Shown piece after piece: positions 16,277-27,705 of a DNA stretch of 64,000 nucleotides; position 1 is the stretch's first letter; the number at the start of each line of letters is the position of its first letter. The notes beneath the pieces were generated by a model. That model made no database searches, had not been told where the DNA came from, and saw nothing but the letters and a program-made list of their open reading frames with translations. This DNA comes from Novosphingobium marinum (GTDB lineage Bacteria > Pseudomonadota > Alphaproteobacteria > Sphingomonadales > Sphingomonadaceae), in contig NZ_JACBZF010000001.1 of NCBI RefSeq assembly GCF_013408095.1, positions 186,001-250,000 on the forward strand, written 5' to 3'. The position numbers and the translations under genes were made by a program.

Positions 16277-18042
16277 GCTGGGGAGCCGCCTTCGCAAACG
16301 CGTGGGACAGCGCGACCGAGACGGCGAGGGAAGTCGCGAAGGCCGCTGCCCGAGGCGTAAGGAATGCGGTCAACCGGGCAAGGGACATTGCCGAGGCCGT
16401 GGTCGATACCGCGCTTTCCGCCGCGCAGAGGGCAGCCGCGCTTGCCGCGACAGTCGGAAGGAGGCTCGTCGGCATAGGCGGCAAGATCGTCAACCTTGCG
16501 ATAGGCGCGTTCTCGTCATTGCTCGCCTTCGGCCGGAACGTGATCGGCAGGGTGATCGAGGCATGCCCGTTTGCCGGAGGCGGCGGCGGAGCCGGTGGGG
16601 GCTCCGGCGGCGGATCGGGCGGCGGCGCGAGCGGCGGCGGCGACGACGAGGATGACACCGACGATGACGAGGACGATGACATCAACATCGTCTCGGTCGA
16701 CTGGCTGAACGGCGGCGTCGAAATCGTCATCGGCGACTGCGAGCAGTTCGTGAACCTGCCGCAGGACGCGAAATGGCTGGCCGACAGCGGTATCCCCAAC
16801 ATCGACCGGCTGGGCATCCAGCCGCGCTTCCTCGTCAAGTTCGACAAGCCGAAAAGCGCCGGATTCCAGTGGCGGCTCATCAAGGTCGCGGGCGGATCGC
16901 CCGACTACACCGGCGCAGAAGAAGGGCGCAATTCGGACTTCAAGGCGACGCCGACAGACTGGACGAGCGGGTCCGTGTCCGAAGGCAAGATGATCATGAA
17001 GGACAAGGCCAAGCTGGTCGCGGGCGGCGGATACAAGTTCAAGATCGAGGCCAAGGACGTCAAGGGCAAGGTCGTGAAGTCAGGCGTCATCACCACCAAG
17101 CGCCTGTTCTGGTACGTCGAGCTGCCGATGACGGGGCTGACGACGGTCCTGTCCAGCACTGCGACGATGGACGCCGAATTCGCCAAGTATCACATGGTCC
17201 TCAAACAGATGCCGGACCTCGGCATTCCGCATCAGGAGAACATCGGAAACAACGCCGACAAGGCTACGCTGGAGGGAAATATCGCCTCGGCGCTCAACGG
17301 CAGCGCGGCCACGAAGGCCAAGGCTCCGTACCTTGTGAAGATCGCGTACACCGATCACCTGGCGGTCAAGAACCCGAACGTCCGGCAACGCAAGCAGAAC
17401 GTCGACGTCGGGCCGGGCAAGGGCACGGTCACCATGGATATCGTGGCAGCGAGCCTCCTTCCCCCCAACAACGTCGAGCGAAAGAACCTCTGGCATTCGA
17501 TCGTCACCGGCGAAAGCTGGTTCGTCGACGCAGTGTATACGCCTGACGACGGCAGCGGAGCCGTGTCGATCGACACCGGGGACATCACTCCGACAAGCAA
17601 TTATGCAGTCGACATCGATCTTGAGAACCTGCCGGCAGGTCGGGGGACGGTGGACCTTTTCGTCAACGTCGTCGATCGCATGCGGGCCGGCCTTGCGCTG
17701 AGCGGCAATGCCAACATCTGCATCTGCACCAGGGCATGGTGGCGAACCGAAAGCGATGCGGACCAGATCGGTGTCGCCATTCACGAAATGGGGCATATCG
17801 TCGACCAGTGCACAACCGGAACCGGCGACGAACCCGATGCCTCGGCCACGCAGTACACCGGCAGCGGGCACGCGGGCTCGCATTGTCACAAGGGGTGCGC
17901 GTCGGGGCAGGCGGACTACGGAACGAGTGCCAACGTCAGCGCTTCGCAATGCGTCATGTTCGGAACGAGCAATGGCAAGACCGCGTTTTGCGGCAATTGC
18001 GCTCCGGGAATGTACAAGGTCGATATCGGCGGCGGGTTCTAG
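16273..18042 (+). CDS. Unrecognised zincin-like protein with Ala-rich helix, Gly/Asp linker and HEMGH motif
   Basis: 589 residues from a GTG that overlaps the preceding stop. Parts in order: an Ala/Arg-rich amphipathic helical segment (1-98); a glycine/serine linker (101-123); an Asp/Glu run (124-136); a beta-rich middle (137-470) that includes SAGFQWRLIKVAGG and YKFKIEAKDVKGK; and a C-terminal zincin-like region. There HEMGH is at 504-508 after DADQIGVAI. A His/Cys-rich tail follows: SGHAGSHCHKGC (532-542), SQCVMFG (559-564) and FCGNC (572-576). HExxH plus downstream His residues suggest a zinc peptidase. The cysteines may bind a second metal or form disulphides outside the cytoplasm. No Sec signal is seen. 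A secreted effector or structural peptidase is possible; the family is not recognised. Confidence 0.75.
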   Translation: MSWGAAFANAWDSATETAREVAKAAARGVRNAVNRARDIAEAVVDTALSAAQRAAALAATVGRRLVGIGGKIVNLAIGAFSSLLAFGRNVIGRVIEACPFAGGGGGAGGGSGGGSGGGASGGGDDEDDTDDDEDDDINIVSVDWLNGGVEIVIGDCEQFVNLPQDAKWLADSGIPNIDRLGIQPRFLVKFDKPKSAGFQWRLIKVAGGSPDYTGAEEGRNSDFKATPTDWTSGSVSEGKMIMKDKAKLVAGGGYKFKIEAKDVKGKVVKSGVITTKRLFWYVELPMTGLTTVLSSTATMDAEFAKYHMVLKQMPDLGIPHQENIGNNADKATLEGNIASALNGSAATKAKAPYLVKIAYTDHLAVKNPNVRQRKQNVDVGPGKGTVTMDIVAASLLPPNNVERKNLWHSIVTGESWFVDAVYTPDDGSGAVSIDTGDITPTSNYAVDIDLENLPAGRGTVDLFVNVVDRMRAGLALSGNANICICTRAWWRTESDADQIGVAIHEMGHIVDQCTTGTGDEPDASATQYTGSGHAGSHCHKGCASGQADYGTSANVSASQCVMFGTSNGKTAFCGNCAPGMYKVDIGGGF

Positions 18043-18060
18043 GGCGCGGGAGAACGAACG

Positions 18061-18546
18061 ATGAGCGACTATATTCCTCCCGATTTCGGTTCGGTGCCCT
18101 TCGGGTCGATCGAACAGGCGGAGTGCGCGCCACAGGTGACGCCGAACTTCAACGGTGTCGTCATACGGGTCCCCGAACAGATCCATATCGAGGATGGCGA
18201 AGCCGTGATCCTGCCGATCTGCGGTTACTACCAGTTGCCGACAGCGGTCGTCCTGGACGGAGAGCGGATGGCAGTTCATGTGAGGAGTATTTCAAGGCCG
18301 GACGTGCCACCCATGTCGGGACCTGTCGTCCTGCAGGACGGCGACAACGAACCGCTCGCACCGCCTCCCGAACCGCCGCCCATGAAGCGCTCCAACCTCG
18401 CGGGGCGCGTATCCGACGCCTACTTCTACGTCGATGCCCAGAAGATGGTGAGTCGCCAGCTCCCGCCCGGAATTTATGATGTGTGCGTCACCTATGCCGG
18501 CCAGCAATCCAACGTGGCGAGGGTCGAGGTGACGGGCCCTGGCTGA
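18061..18546 (+). CDS. Hypothetical protein of the metallopeptidase gene unit (161 aa)
   Basis: 161 residues starting MSDYIPPDFG, with GGGAGAACGAACG just upstream of the ATG. It follows the zincin-like gene by 18 bases on the same strand, so it is very likely in the same operon. The sequence is beta-rich without a signal peptide: VVIRVPEQIHIEDGEAVILP, a proline-rich loop (APPPEPPPMK at about 100-110), then YVDAQKMVSRQLPPGIYDVC and an Ig-like terminal strand. It could be an immunity protein, a structural partner or a small beta-sandwich accessory. No family is recognised. Confidence 0.65.
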   Translation: MSDYIPPDFGSVPFGSIEQAECAPQVTPNFNGVVIRVPEQIHIEDGEAVILPICGYYQLPTAVVLDGERMAVHVRSISRPDVPPMSGPVVLQDGDNEPLAPPPEPPPMKRSNLAGRVSDAYFYVDAQKMVSRQLPPGIYDVCVTYAGQQSNVARVEVTGPG

Positions 18547-18633
18547 CGGCATGCATTTCCGACCGTGAATAAGGCTGCGGGGCTGCCAATACTTCACTTG
18601 GCGTTCAGGCGGGCGCTGGCTATAGGACCGGCC

Positions 18634-19431
18634 ATGTCCGACCGTTCTCCGCTCAAGATCGCTGTCCTTGCCGCCGCTTCGGGCGCGCTTCTCCTTACCG
18701 CCGGTTGCGCAGGGCGGAGCGGCGATGCCAGCGATACGTCCTATGTCGCGCGCGACGTGAACACGCTCTACGCCGCCGCGAAAGACAGGCTCGACCGCGG
18801 ATCGGCAAAGCAGGCCGCCGTGCTGTTCGACGAGGTCGAGCGCCAGCACCCCTATTCGCCCTGGGCCCGCCGCGCCCAGCTGATGAGCGCGTTCAGCTAT
18901 TACGCCGCGCGCGATTACAACAAGGCGATCCAGTCGGCGCAGCGCTTCCTGTCGATCCACCCCGGCAACAAGGACGCGCCCTATGCCTACTACCTGATCG
19001 CGATCAGCTACTACGAGCAGATCAGCGACGTCACCCGCGACCAGAAGGTGACCGACCAGGCGCTGCAGGCGCTGACCGAGACGGTGCGCCGCTATCCCGG
19101 CACGCGCTACGCTGCCGATGCCCGGCTCAAGATCGACCTTGTGAACGACCACCTCGCGGGCAAGGAGATGACCGTCGGCCGCTATTACCAGCGCAGCGGA
19201 AAGTGGCTGGCCGCGACCATCCGGTTCCGCAACGTGATCGACGACTACCAGACGACGAGCCACACGCCCGAGGCGCTGTACCGGCTCGTCGAATCGTACC
19301 TGTCGCTCGGCATCCCGGAAGAGGCGATGAAGGCGGCCGCCGTGCTCGGCAGCAACTACCCGGACAGCCGCTGGTACCGCGATGCGTTCAGGCTGATGAA
19401 CCGCCACGCGCCGGGCGCCAGCGCGAGCTGA
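18634..19431 (+). CDS. bamD: Outer membrane protein assembly factor BamD (lipoprotein)
   Basis: 265 residues starting MSDRSPLKIA. The signal peptide ends in the lipobox LLTAGC, giving lipidated Cys25. The mature part is a set of TPR-like helical repeats typical of BamD: LYAAAKDRLDRGSAKQAAVL, then RRAQLMSAFSYYAARDYNKA and PYAYYLIAISYYEQISDVTR. BamD is the essential lipoprotein partner of BamA in the BAM complex that inserts beta-barrels into the outer membrane. In alphaproteobacteria bamD commonly sits just upstream of recN, as here. A start 69 bases further upstream would add residues before the signal peptide and is less likely. Confidence 0.95.
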   Translation: MSDRSPLKIAVLAAASGALLLTAGCAGRSGDASDTSYVARDVNTLYAAAKDRLDRGSAKQAAVLFDEVERQHPYSPWARRAQLMSAFSYYAARDYNKAIQSAQRFLSIHPGNKDAPYAYYLIAISYYEQISDVTRDQKVTDQALQALTETVRRYPGTRYAADARLKIDLVNDHLAGKEMTVGRYYQRSGKWLAATIRFRNVIDDYQTTSHTPEALYRLVESYLSLGIPEEAMKAAAVLGSNYPDSRWYRDAFRLMNRHAPGASAS

Positions 19432-19642
19432 AACGCCGGGCGCTCGCCCACTAAAAAGCTGTTTTCTTTCAGTCGCTTGTCGCTTCGCGGCAAGTCATGC
19501 GCGATCCTGCCTGTGGCGACGTTAACCGTTTCTATGGAAAACGTGTGACAGTCTGTGGACAGGCAAGTTAGACGATGTAAGTTAAGCCATGCAACACGCC
19601 GGCACCCGGCAAAAAGCGGGGCCGGAACGGAGGGGTCGCTTT

Positions 19643-19792
19643 ATGGAAATGGGGCCGGTCGAACCCGTCGCCGAAATCGTCGTACCGCTGTGGGAGCGGC
19701 CGCAGCAACGGCCTTCGCTCACCGTCGAGACGGTCTCCATCATGTCGATCTTCGCGCTGAGCTGGCTCAATCTGGCGCACGCGATCACCTGA
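19643..19792 (+). CDS. Possible small protein (49 aa) between bamD and recN
   Basis: A short frame MEMGPVEPVAEIVVPLWERP ending in a hydrophobic stretch (VSIMSIFALSWLNLAHAI) that could be a single membrane segment. GGAGGGG lies seven bases before the ATG, a strong ribosome-binding site, which is the main support. Coding character cannot be judged at this length. It lies within the 423-base gap between bamD and recN; the rest of the gap (about 19432-19642) holds no gene that I can see. An upstream extension in frame lacks a comparable ribosome-binding site. Confidence 0.35.
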   Translation: MEMGPVEPVAEIVVPLWERPQQRPSLTVETVSIMSIFALSWLNLAHAIT

Positions 19793-19839
19793 CTTCGGCG
19801 CATCGCTAATCCGGGTGACGGCCCGCGCGCGATGGGCTA

Positions 19840-19854
19840 GAACGGCGTGCGAAC
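19840..19854. promoter_or_regulatory. LexA-type SOS box GAAC-N7-GAAC abutting the recN start codon
   Basis: The direct repeat GAACggcgtgcGAAC is an exact match to the alphaproteobacterial LexA consensus (GTTC-N7-GTTC on the other strand). Its last base touches the ATG of recN. recN is a classic SOS gene, so the site very probably mediates LexA repression. Its position over the translation start implies that the recN transcript starts close to or at the ATG. Confidence 0.8.
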
Positions 19855-23582
<3,728 letters not shown>

Positions 23583-23606
23583 GGCGGCGTACGGTCGCCG
23601 CGTTGC

Positions 23607-24518
23607 TCAATGCTTGCGCGACTGGTGCGCCCCTTCGTGGGCCAGTTCGCCCTTGAGCCGCTTTGCCACGGCTTCGAGGGCCTTGAGCGTCACCTCGGAC
23701 TTGCCGATCATCTGGTATGCCTCGTAGGCGGTGTCGGACCAGATGAAGCTTGTTTCGTGCGCGGCGGCAAAGCGGATTTCTTCCTCGGACGCGCCGGGCA
23801 TGCGCCCCCTTGCGTGCCGCTTGGCGAGCTTTGCGGTGGCAACGGCGATATCGTAGTACTCGACGTTGCTGCGCACGACCAGCAAGCGCGCGAGCGGGTA
23901 GGACATGCGCCTGGCAGCGTCGATCCCGGTCCACAGGGTGCGCCGGTACTGTTCCTGCGCAATCTCCAGTCCGCGCTTGACCACGGTGGTCGCCTCGCCG
24001 GTGCCGGCCTTGGTCGCAGCCATCTGCAGGGCGCTGCCCGCAGCCATGCGAATGCCCGCGCTCGACAGGAACGCGACGACCGAACTGCCCGCCGCGCGGG
24101 TCCAGGTGGCGGTGATGAAGTTGGTGACGAGCGTGCCCGTTCCCATGCTCAGCACCGTCGATACCGCGAACGCGGTGCCCAAGATGATGTCGCGCTTCAG
24201 CTGCTTCTGGTAGGCCAGCACCTTCTCATTGAAGAGCATCCCGCTGCGCAGCGGGATTTCGGCGATCTGCTGGCGGCGCAGGGCGATGCGCCGGACCTCG
24301 GTAAGCCTTTCGACCAGCGTCCGGTGAGCGGCCATTTCACCCGCGAGGCGCTGAAGGCGCCGTTCGAGCTTGTCCTTCTTGGAAATGCCGATTTCCCACT
24401 CGGTCCCCTTCGTGTGGATGAGACCGGCAGGGCGGGGCGGATCCTCGCAGTAATCGCACATCGCGCCATGCCATCCTCCGGACATGGTCTCGCGACATTC
24501 GCGCAGGGTATTGGGCAT
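23607..24518 (-). CDS. Hypothetical membrane-associated protein with N-terminal Cys motifs (303 aa)
   Basis: No family is recognised. A very strong ribosome-binding site (GGAGGAGGT) precedes the ATG. The N-terminus holds clustered cysteines (LRECRETMSG, then MCDYCEDPP) that could bind zinc. A charged, coiled-coil-like helix follows (about 45-80: KKDKLERRLQRLAGEMAAHR). One or two hydrophobic segments lie near 110-160 (DIILGTAFAVSTVLSMGTGT, then SSVVAFLSSAGIRMAAGSAL), followed by a soluble C-terminal half ending with basic GAHQSRKH. The hydrophobic Ala/Gly-rich pair resembles pore-forming or pre-toxin helices, but this is only an impression. It converges with ligA and has no operon partner on its strand. 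Confidence 0.6.
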   Translation of the reverse strand: MPNTLRECRETMSGGWHGAMCDYCEDPPRPAGLIHTKGTEWEIGISKKDKLERRLQRLAGEMAAHRTLVERLTEVRRIALRRQQIAEIPLRSGMLFNEKVLAYQKQLKRDIILGTAFAVSTVLSMGTGTLVTNFITATWTRAAGSSVVAFLSSAGIRMAAGSALQMAATKAGTGEATTVVKRGLEIAQEQYRRTLWTGIDAARRMSYPLARLLVVRSNVEYYDIAVATAKLAKRHARGRMPGASEEEIRFAAAHETSFIWSDTAYEAYQMIGKSEVTLKALEAVAKRLKGELAHEGAHQSRKH

Positions 24519-24655
24519 CGATACCTCCTCCGGCAGCGGACAAGCGGTACAATGCGACCCTGTTTGGCACGCAGGCTAACGGCAGATTTCCCGTTGCAAA
24601 AGGCGCAAGCGAGGCCATTTGCGCCAACCGGTTCAGATCGAAGCGTTATATTTTT

Positions 24656-25480
24656 TCAGGTCGCGGTCCAGCCGCCGTCGACCGGGATGCACGCGCCCGT
24701 CGTGGTGCGCGCGGGCTCGCTGGCGAGGAACAGCACCGCCGCCGCCGTCTGCGAGGGCGTGATCCGCTCCTTGATGTGATGGACCGCGAGGAAGGCGTCG
24801 TAGGCCTCGTCCTCGCTGATGCCCATCTGCCCGGCCAGCTGGCCCGCCGAGTGCTCGACCATGCGCGTGTCGACGAGGCCGGGGCAGATCGCGTTGACCG
24901 TGATCGAGTACGGCGCAAGCTCCGCCGCCATCGTCTTGGTCAGTCCGACCACGCCGTGCTTGGCCGCGCAGTAGTGCCCGAAACCGGGTGCGCCGACGAG
25001 GCCCGCCGCCGACGAGACGTTGACGATGCGCCCGCCTCCCCGCGCGATGAGGTGCGGCACGGCGGCGCGGCTGACGCGCCAGACACTCGTCAGGTTGATG
25101 TCGATCATCGTGGTGAACTGCTCGTCCGACATTTCGTGCACCGGCCTGTTGCCGCTTAGGATGCCTGCGTTGTTCACGACGATGTCGAGCCCGCCGAACT
25201 CGGCAACTGCTGTTTCGACGAGCGCATCGACGGCCTGCTGGTCGCGCACGTCGCAGGTGCGGGCGATCACCTTGCCGCCGTGAGCGCGCAGGGCCTCGGC
25301 AGCCTCGTCGAGCAGGCTTGAACCCGACATCTCGTAATCGACCGTGGGCACGCGGTCCCTGCCGAGATCGCATATCGCGACATTTGCGCCGGCGGCGGCG
25401 AACTGCAGCGCCATCTCGCGCCCCTGGCCGCGCGCGGCGCCGGTGACGATGACGGACTTTCCTTCGAAATCACGGGACAT
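24656..25480 (-). CDS. SDR family oxidoreductase of mycofactocin-coupled type
   Basis: 274 residues with the Rossmann start VIVTGAARGQGREMAL, the active-site YCAAK (Tyr-xxx-Lys), NNAG and a C-terminal VDGGW. The RGQGR variant of the glycine motif and a 20-30 residue insertion after the second strand (RVPTVDYEMSGSSLLDEA) are hallmarks of the SDR subfamily whose NAD(H) stays bound and is recycled by an external acceptor, mycofactocin in actinobacteria. The ATG lies one base after the stop of an NTF2-like gene, so they form an operon. The substrate is probably an alcohol or ketone in a catabolic pathway and is not determined. Mycofactocin biosynthesis genes are not in the window. Confidence 0.85.
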   Translation of the reverse strand: MSRDFEGKSVIVTGAARGQGREMALQFAAAGANVAICDLGRDRVPTVDYEMSGSSLLDEAAEALRAHGGKVIARTCDVRDQQAVDALVETAVAEFGGLDIVVNNAGILSGNRPVHEMSDEQFTTMIDINLTSVWRVSRAAVPHLIARGGGRIVNVSSAAGLVGAPGFGHYCAAKHGVVGLTKTMAAELAPYSITVNAICPGLVDTRMVEHSAGQLAGQMGISEDEAYDAFLAVHHIKERITPSQTAAAVLFLASEPARTTTGACIPVDGGWTAT

Positions 25481-25481
25481 G

Positions 25482-26009
25482 TCAGGCTCCTTCGCGGCGA
25501 TAGGACAGGTCGGAAGTATCGCGCTTGCCGAACGCGAATTCCCAGCCGGGCACGTCGCCGAAGGGCGGGCCGGGCTCGTCGATGCGGGTCATGTCGATCA
25601 CGACGGTGCGGTCGGCGATCTTCCATTCGCCGCCGCGCCTTTCGAACCTGTCGACGTAGCGGTTGTAGACGGTGGCGTTGCGGCCCTCGTGATCCTCGCT
25701 GAACGAGATGCAGTAGGTTTCCGTCCAGGCGACGTCGCCCTGCAGGTCGCAGCGGAAGTTGCCGATGAGGTGCTGGCCCATCCGCAGGTTCTCGAGCTCC
25801 CAGGCGACGATCCATTCGGCGAAGTCGTGCCCCAGGCCCTTGAACATGCCGTGATCGTCGGTCGCATCGTCGTGGTAGACCGATTTCAGCAGCTCGGCAT
25901 CGCAGCGGTCGACGCCGCGGCAATAGCGCGTCAGGACTTCGTAGATTTCCTCGCGGTCGACCAGCGCGCGCAGCGCCGGCGGCAAGTCTTCCCTCTCCCG
26001 GTCCGTCAT
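25482..26009 (-). CDS. SnoaL/NTF2-like domain protein
   Basis: 175 residues of the SnoaL_4 / nuclear transport factor 2-like fold. The opening LVDREEIYEVLTRYCRGVDR and DAELLKSVYHDDATDDHGMF are the family signature, with conserved Arg, Asp and His at the cone entrance. HEGRNATVYNRYVDRFERRG and GEWKIADRTVVID make the beta-sheet. Members are isomerases, hydratases or cyclases, or non-catalytic binders, often in steroid, aromatic or polyketide metabolism. AAGGAGGT precedes the ATG. It is immediately upstream of, and co-transcribed with, the mycofactocin-type SDR, so it probably acts on the same compound. Confidence 0.82.
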   Translation of the reverse strand: MTDREREDLPPALRALVDREEIYEVLTRYCRGVDRCDAELLKSVYHDDATDDHGMFKGLGHDFAEWIVAWELENLRMGQHLIGNFRCDLQGDVAWTETYCISFSEDHEGRNATVYNRYVDRFERRGGEWKIADRTVVIDMTRIDEPGPPFGDVPGWEFAFGKRDTSDLSYRREGA

Positions 26010-26090
26010 TCGCGGAACCTCCTTCTGGTTATTCGCGCGAAGGCTATCGGAGGCACGCGGGGCTTTCGCCTGTTCGTTGTGCGAGGGGGG

Positions 26091-26762
26091 TCAGGGCCGC
26101 TCCACCCACTTGGTCACGCCGCCCGCGAGCGGCGTCCACCAGCCGATGCGCATGCCGGCATGGGCCAGCGTGTCGCTGGTCCACTGGTTGCAGGTGTTGG
26201 TGAAGGTATACGTGCCCCCCGTTTCGTAGAAGACGTCCCAGTCGCCGTAGCCGGGGTGTGAGCGGCGGGCTTCTCTTGGCGGCAGGTAGCCCTCGATCCT
26301 GCGGACGAGACGGGCGTACTGCGCGGCAGTGAGGCGAACGGGCCGGATGTCCCCGGCCGGGGCGGGGCGGACGTAGTGCGACACGTGGAGCAGTCCTTCG
26401 CCGCCGATCCCTGCGATGCGCAGCACCGTGAGCGGCGAGAGGTCTCCCCACGTGGGCGTGTTGAGGAAGACCTCGCGCTCGCCCCAGCTTACTGACACGT
26501 GGGTATAGGGGCGGCGCGATGCCGCGATGTCGGAGACCGGCAGGTCGTCGCGCCAGTCCTTCACCGGCGTGACCTTGGGCATCACGATCGACGTATGGAC
26601 GCCGTTCGTCTCGACCATGATCTCTACGCCGTCGGCAGGTTCGGTCCACGCCGGATTGCGCGGGATCGAGGAGCCGATCCAGATCGAGAGCATCCACGCG
26701 CCCGCGGCCAGCGCCAGCCAGCCCAAAACGGCGCGCGCGATCCTTACCAGCCGCGCGACCAT
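26091..26762 (-). CDS. DUF2459 (TIGR02117-like) membrane-anchored protein
   Basis: 223 residues starting MVARLVRIARAVLGWLALAA. The single N-terminal hydrophobic segment is a membrane anchor or uncleaved signal. The remainder matches DUF2459: VETNGVHTSIVMPKV, HVSVSWGEREVFLNTPTW, GDWDVFYETGGTYTFTNTCN and a closing WWTPLAGGVTKW. The conserved Asn-Gly-Val-His, Thr-Cys-Asn and final Trp residues suggest an enzyme-like periplasmic pocket. Family members often accompany polyhydroxyalkanoate or envelope genes, but no activity is established. Its start lies inside the end of prmA (19-base overlap), so it is translationally coupled to it. Confidence 0.85.
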   Translation of the reverse strand: MVARLVRIARAVLGWLALAAGAWMLSIWIGSSIPRNPAWTEPADGVEIMVETNGVHTSIVMPKVTPVKDWRDDLPVSDIAASRRPYTHVSVSWGEREVFLNTPTWGDLSPLTVLRIAGIGGEGLLHVSHYVRPAPAGDIRPVRLTAAQYARLVRRIEGYLPPREARRSHPGYGDWDVFYETGGTYTFTNTCNQWTSDTLAHAGMRIGWWTPLAGGVTKWVERP

Positions 26763-27700
26763 TCGGGCAGCCGTCCGGGCCGGGTCGTGCGCACGCGGGC
26801 GAAGGCGCGCTTGCGCAGCCACAGGATCGACCAGTCTCCCGCCACCATGCGCGCGGCAAGCCGGAGCCCGGCGTGGCGGCAGGCGCGGCGCACCTGTCGC
26901 TCCTGCGTATCGAGAAGCCCGGCCAGCAGCAGGTGCCCGCCCGGCACAAGCGACCGGGCGAAATCGGGCGCGAGTTCGACGAGCGGCCCTGCCAGGATGT
27001 TCGCGATGACGAGGTCGTAGGGCGCCCGCGCCGCGATCAGCGGGTGGTTCATGCCATCGGCCACGGTCATCGCGACTTGCCCCGCGTGTCCGCCAAGTTC
27101 GAAGCCGTTGGCCGCCGCATTGTCCTCGACCACTTCTACGCAGACCTCGTCGATGTCGCTGGCGGTGGCGAGCGCGCGCGGCCACAGGCGGAGCGCGGCG
27201 AAGGCCAGGAGGCCGGTACCCGTGCCGATATCGGCAAGGTTGCGCACCACCACGCCCTGCCGCTTCATCGCATCGAGCATGGCGAGGCAACCGGCGGTCG
27301 TGGCGTGCTGGCCGGTGCCGAAGGCCTGGCTGGCCGGGATGACGAAATCGATGGCACCGCTTGTGGGCGGATGATCGGGCGTGCGGACGTGAAAACGGCC
27401 CGCGCGGATCGGCTCGAGAACACCCTGGCTTTGCGTGACCCAGTCGGTGTCGGGCAGCTTCTCCACCGCGAACGGGGGGGCATCGCCTGCGAACAGCGCG
27501 GCGAGTGCCGCCTTGTCGCGCCCGTTCGGGCGGCGCGGGAGCCACGCCTCGATCTGCCAGTCGTCGGGGCGATCCTCTGCGATTTCGCTTCCCGAAATGA
27601 CGATGTCGGCATCCCAGTCGAGCGCGTCCTCGTGCGCCAGCAGCGCGGCTTCGACCGCGGCGCGCGGGGCCCGTGCGGAGACTTTCCAGCTACCGGACAT
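26744..27700 (-). CDS. prmA: Ribosomal protein L11 methyltransferase PrmA
   Basis: 318 residues starting MSGSWKVSARAPRAAVEAAL. The N-terminal L11-binding half is followed by a class I SAM-dependent methyltransferase. SQAFGTGQHATTAGCL is the PrmA signature, LADIGTGTGLLAFAALRL is the SAM-binding glycine loop (about 155-172), and VIANILAGPL is the NPPY-equivalent NxLxxPL motif. PrmA trimethylates L11 in the cytoplasm. It follows an SDR gene by five bases. The start region holds a 16-base tandem duplication (TACCGGACAT twice), which also duplicates the end of the SDR gene. Its own 3' end overlaps the DUF2459 gene. Confidence 0.93.
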   Translation of the reverse strand: MSGSWKVSARAPRAAVEAALLAHEDALDWDADIVISGSEIAEDRPDDWQIEAWLPRRPNGRDKAALAALFAGDAPPFAVEKLPDTDWVTQSQGVLEPIRAGRFHVRTPDHPPTSGAIDFVIPASQAFGTGQHATTAGCLAMLDAMKRQGVVVRNLADIGTGTGLLAFAALRLWPRALATASDIDEVCVEVVEDNAAANGFELGGHAGQVAMTVADGMNHPLIAARAPYDLVIANILAGPLVELAPDFARSLVPGGHLLLAGLLDTQERQVRRACRHAGLRLAARMVAGDWSILWLRKRAFARVRTTRPGRLPEWSRGW

Positions 27701-27705
27701 ACCAG

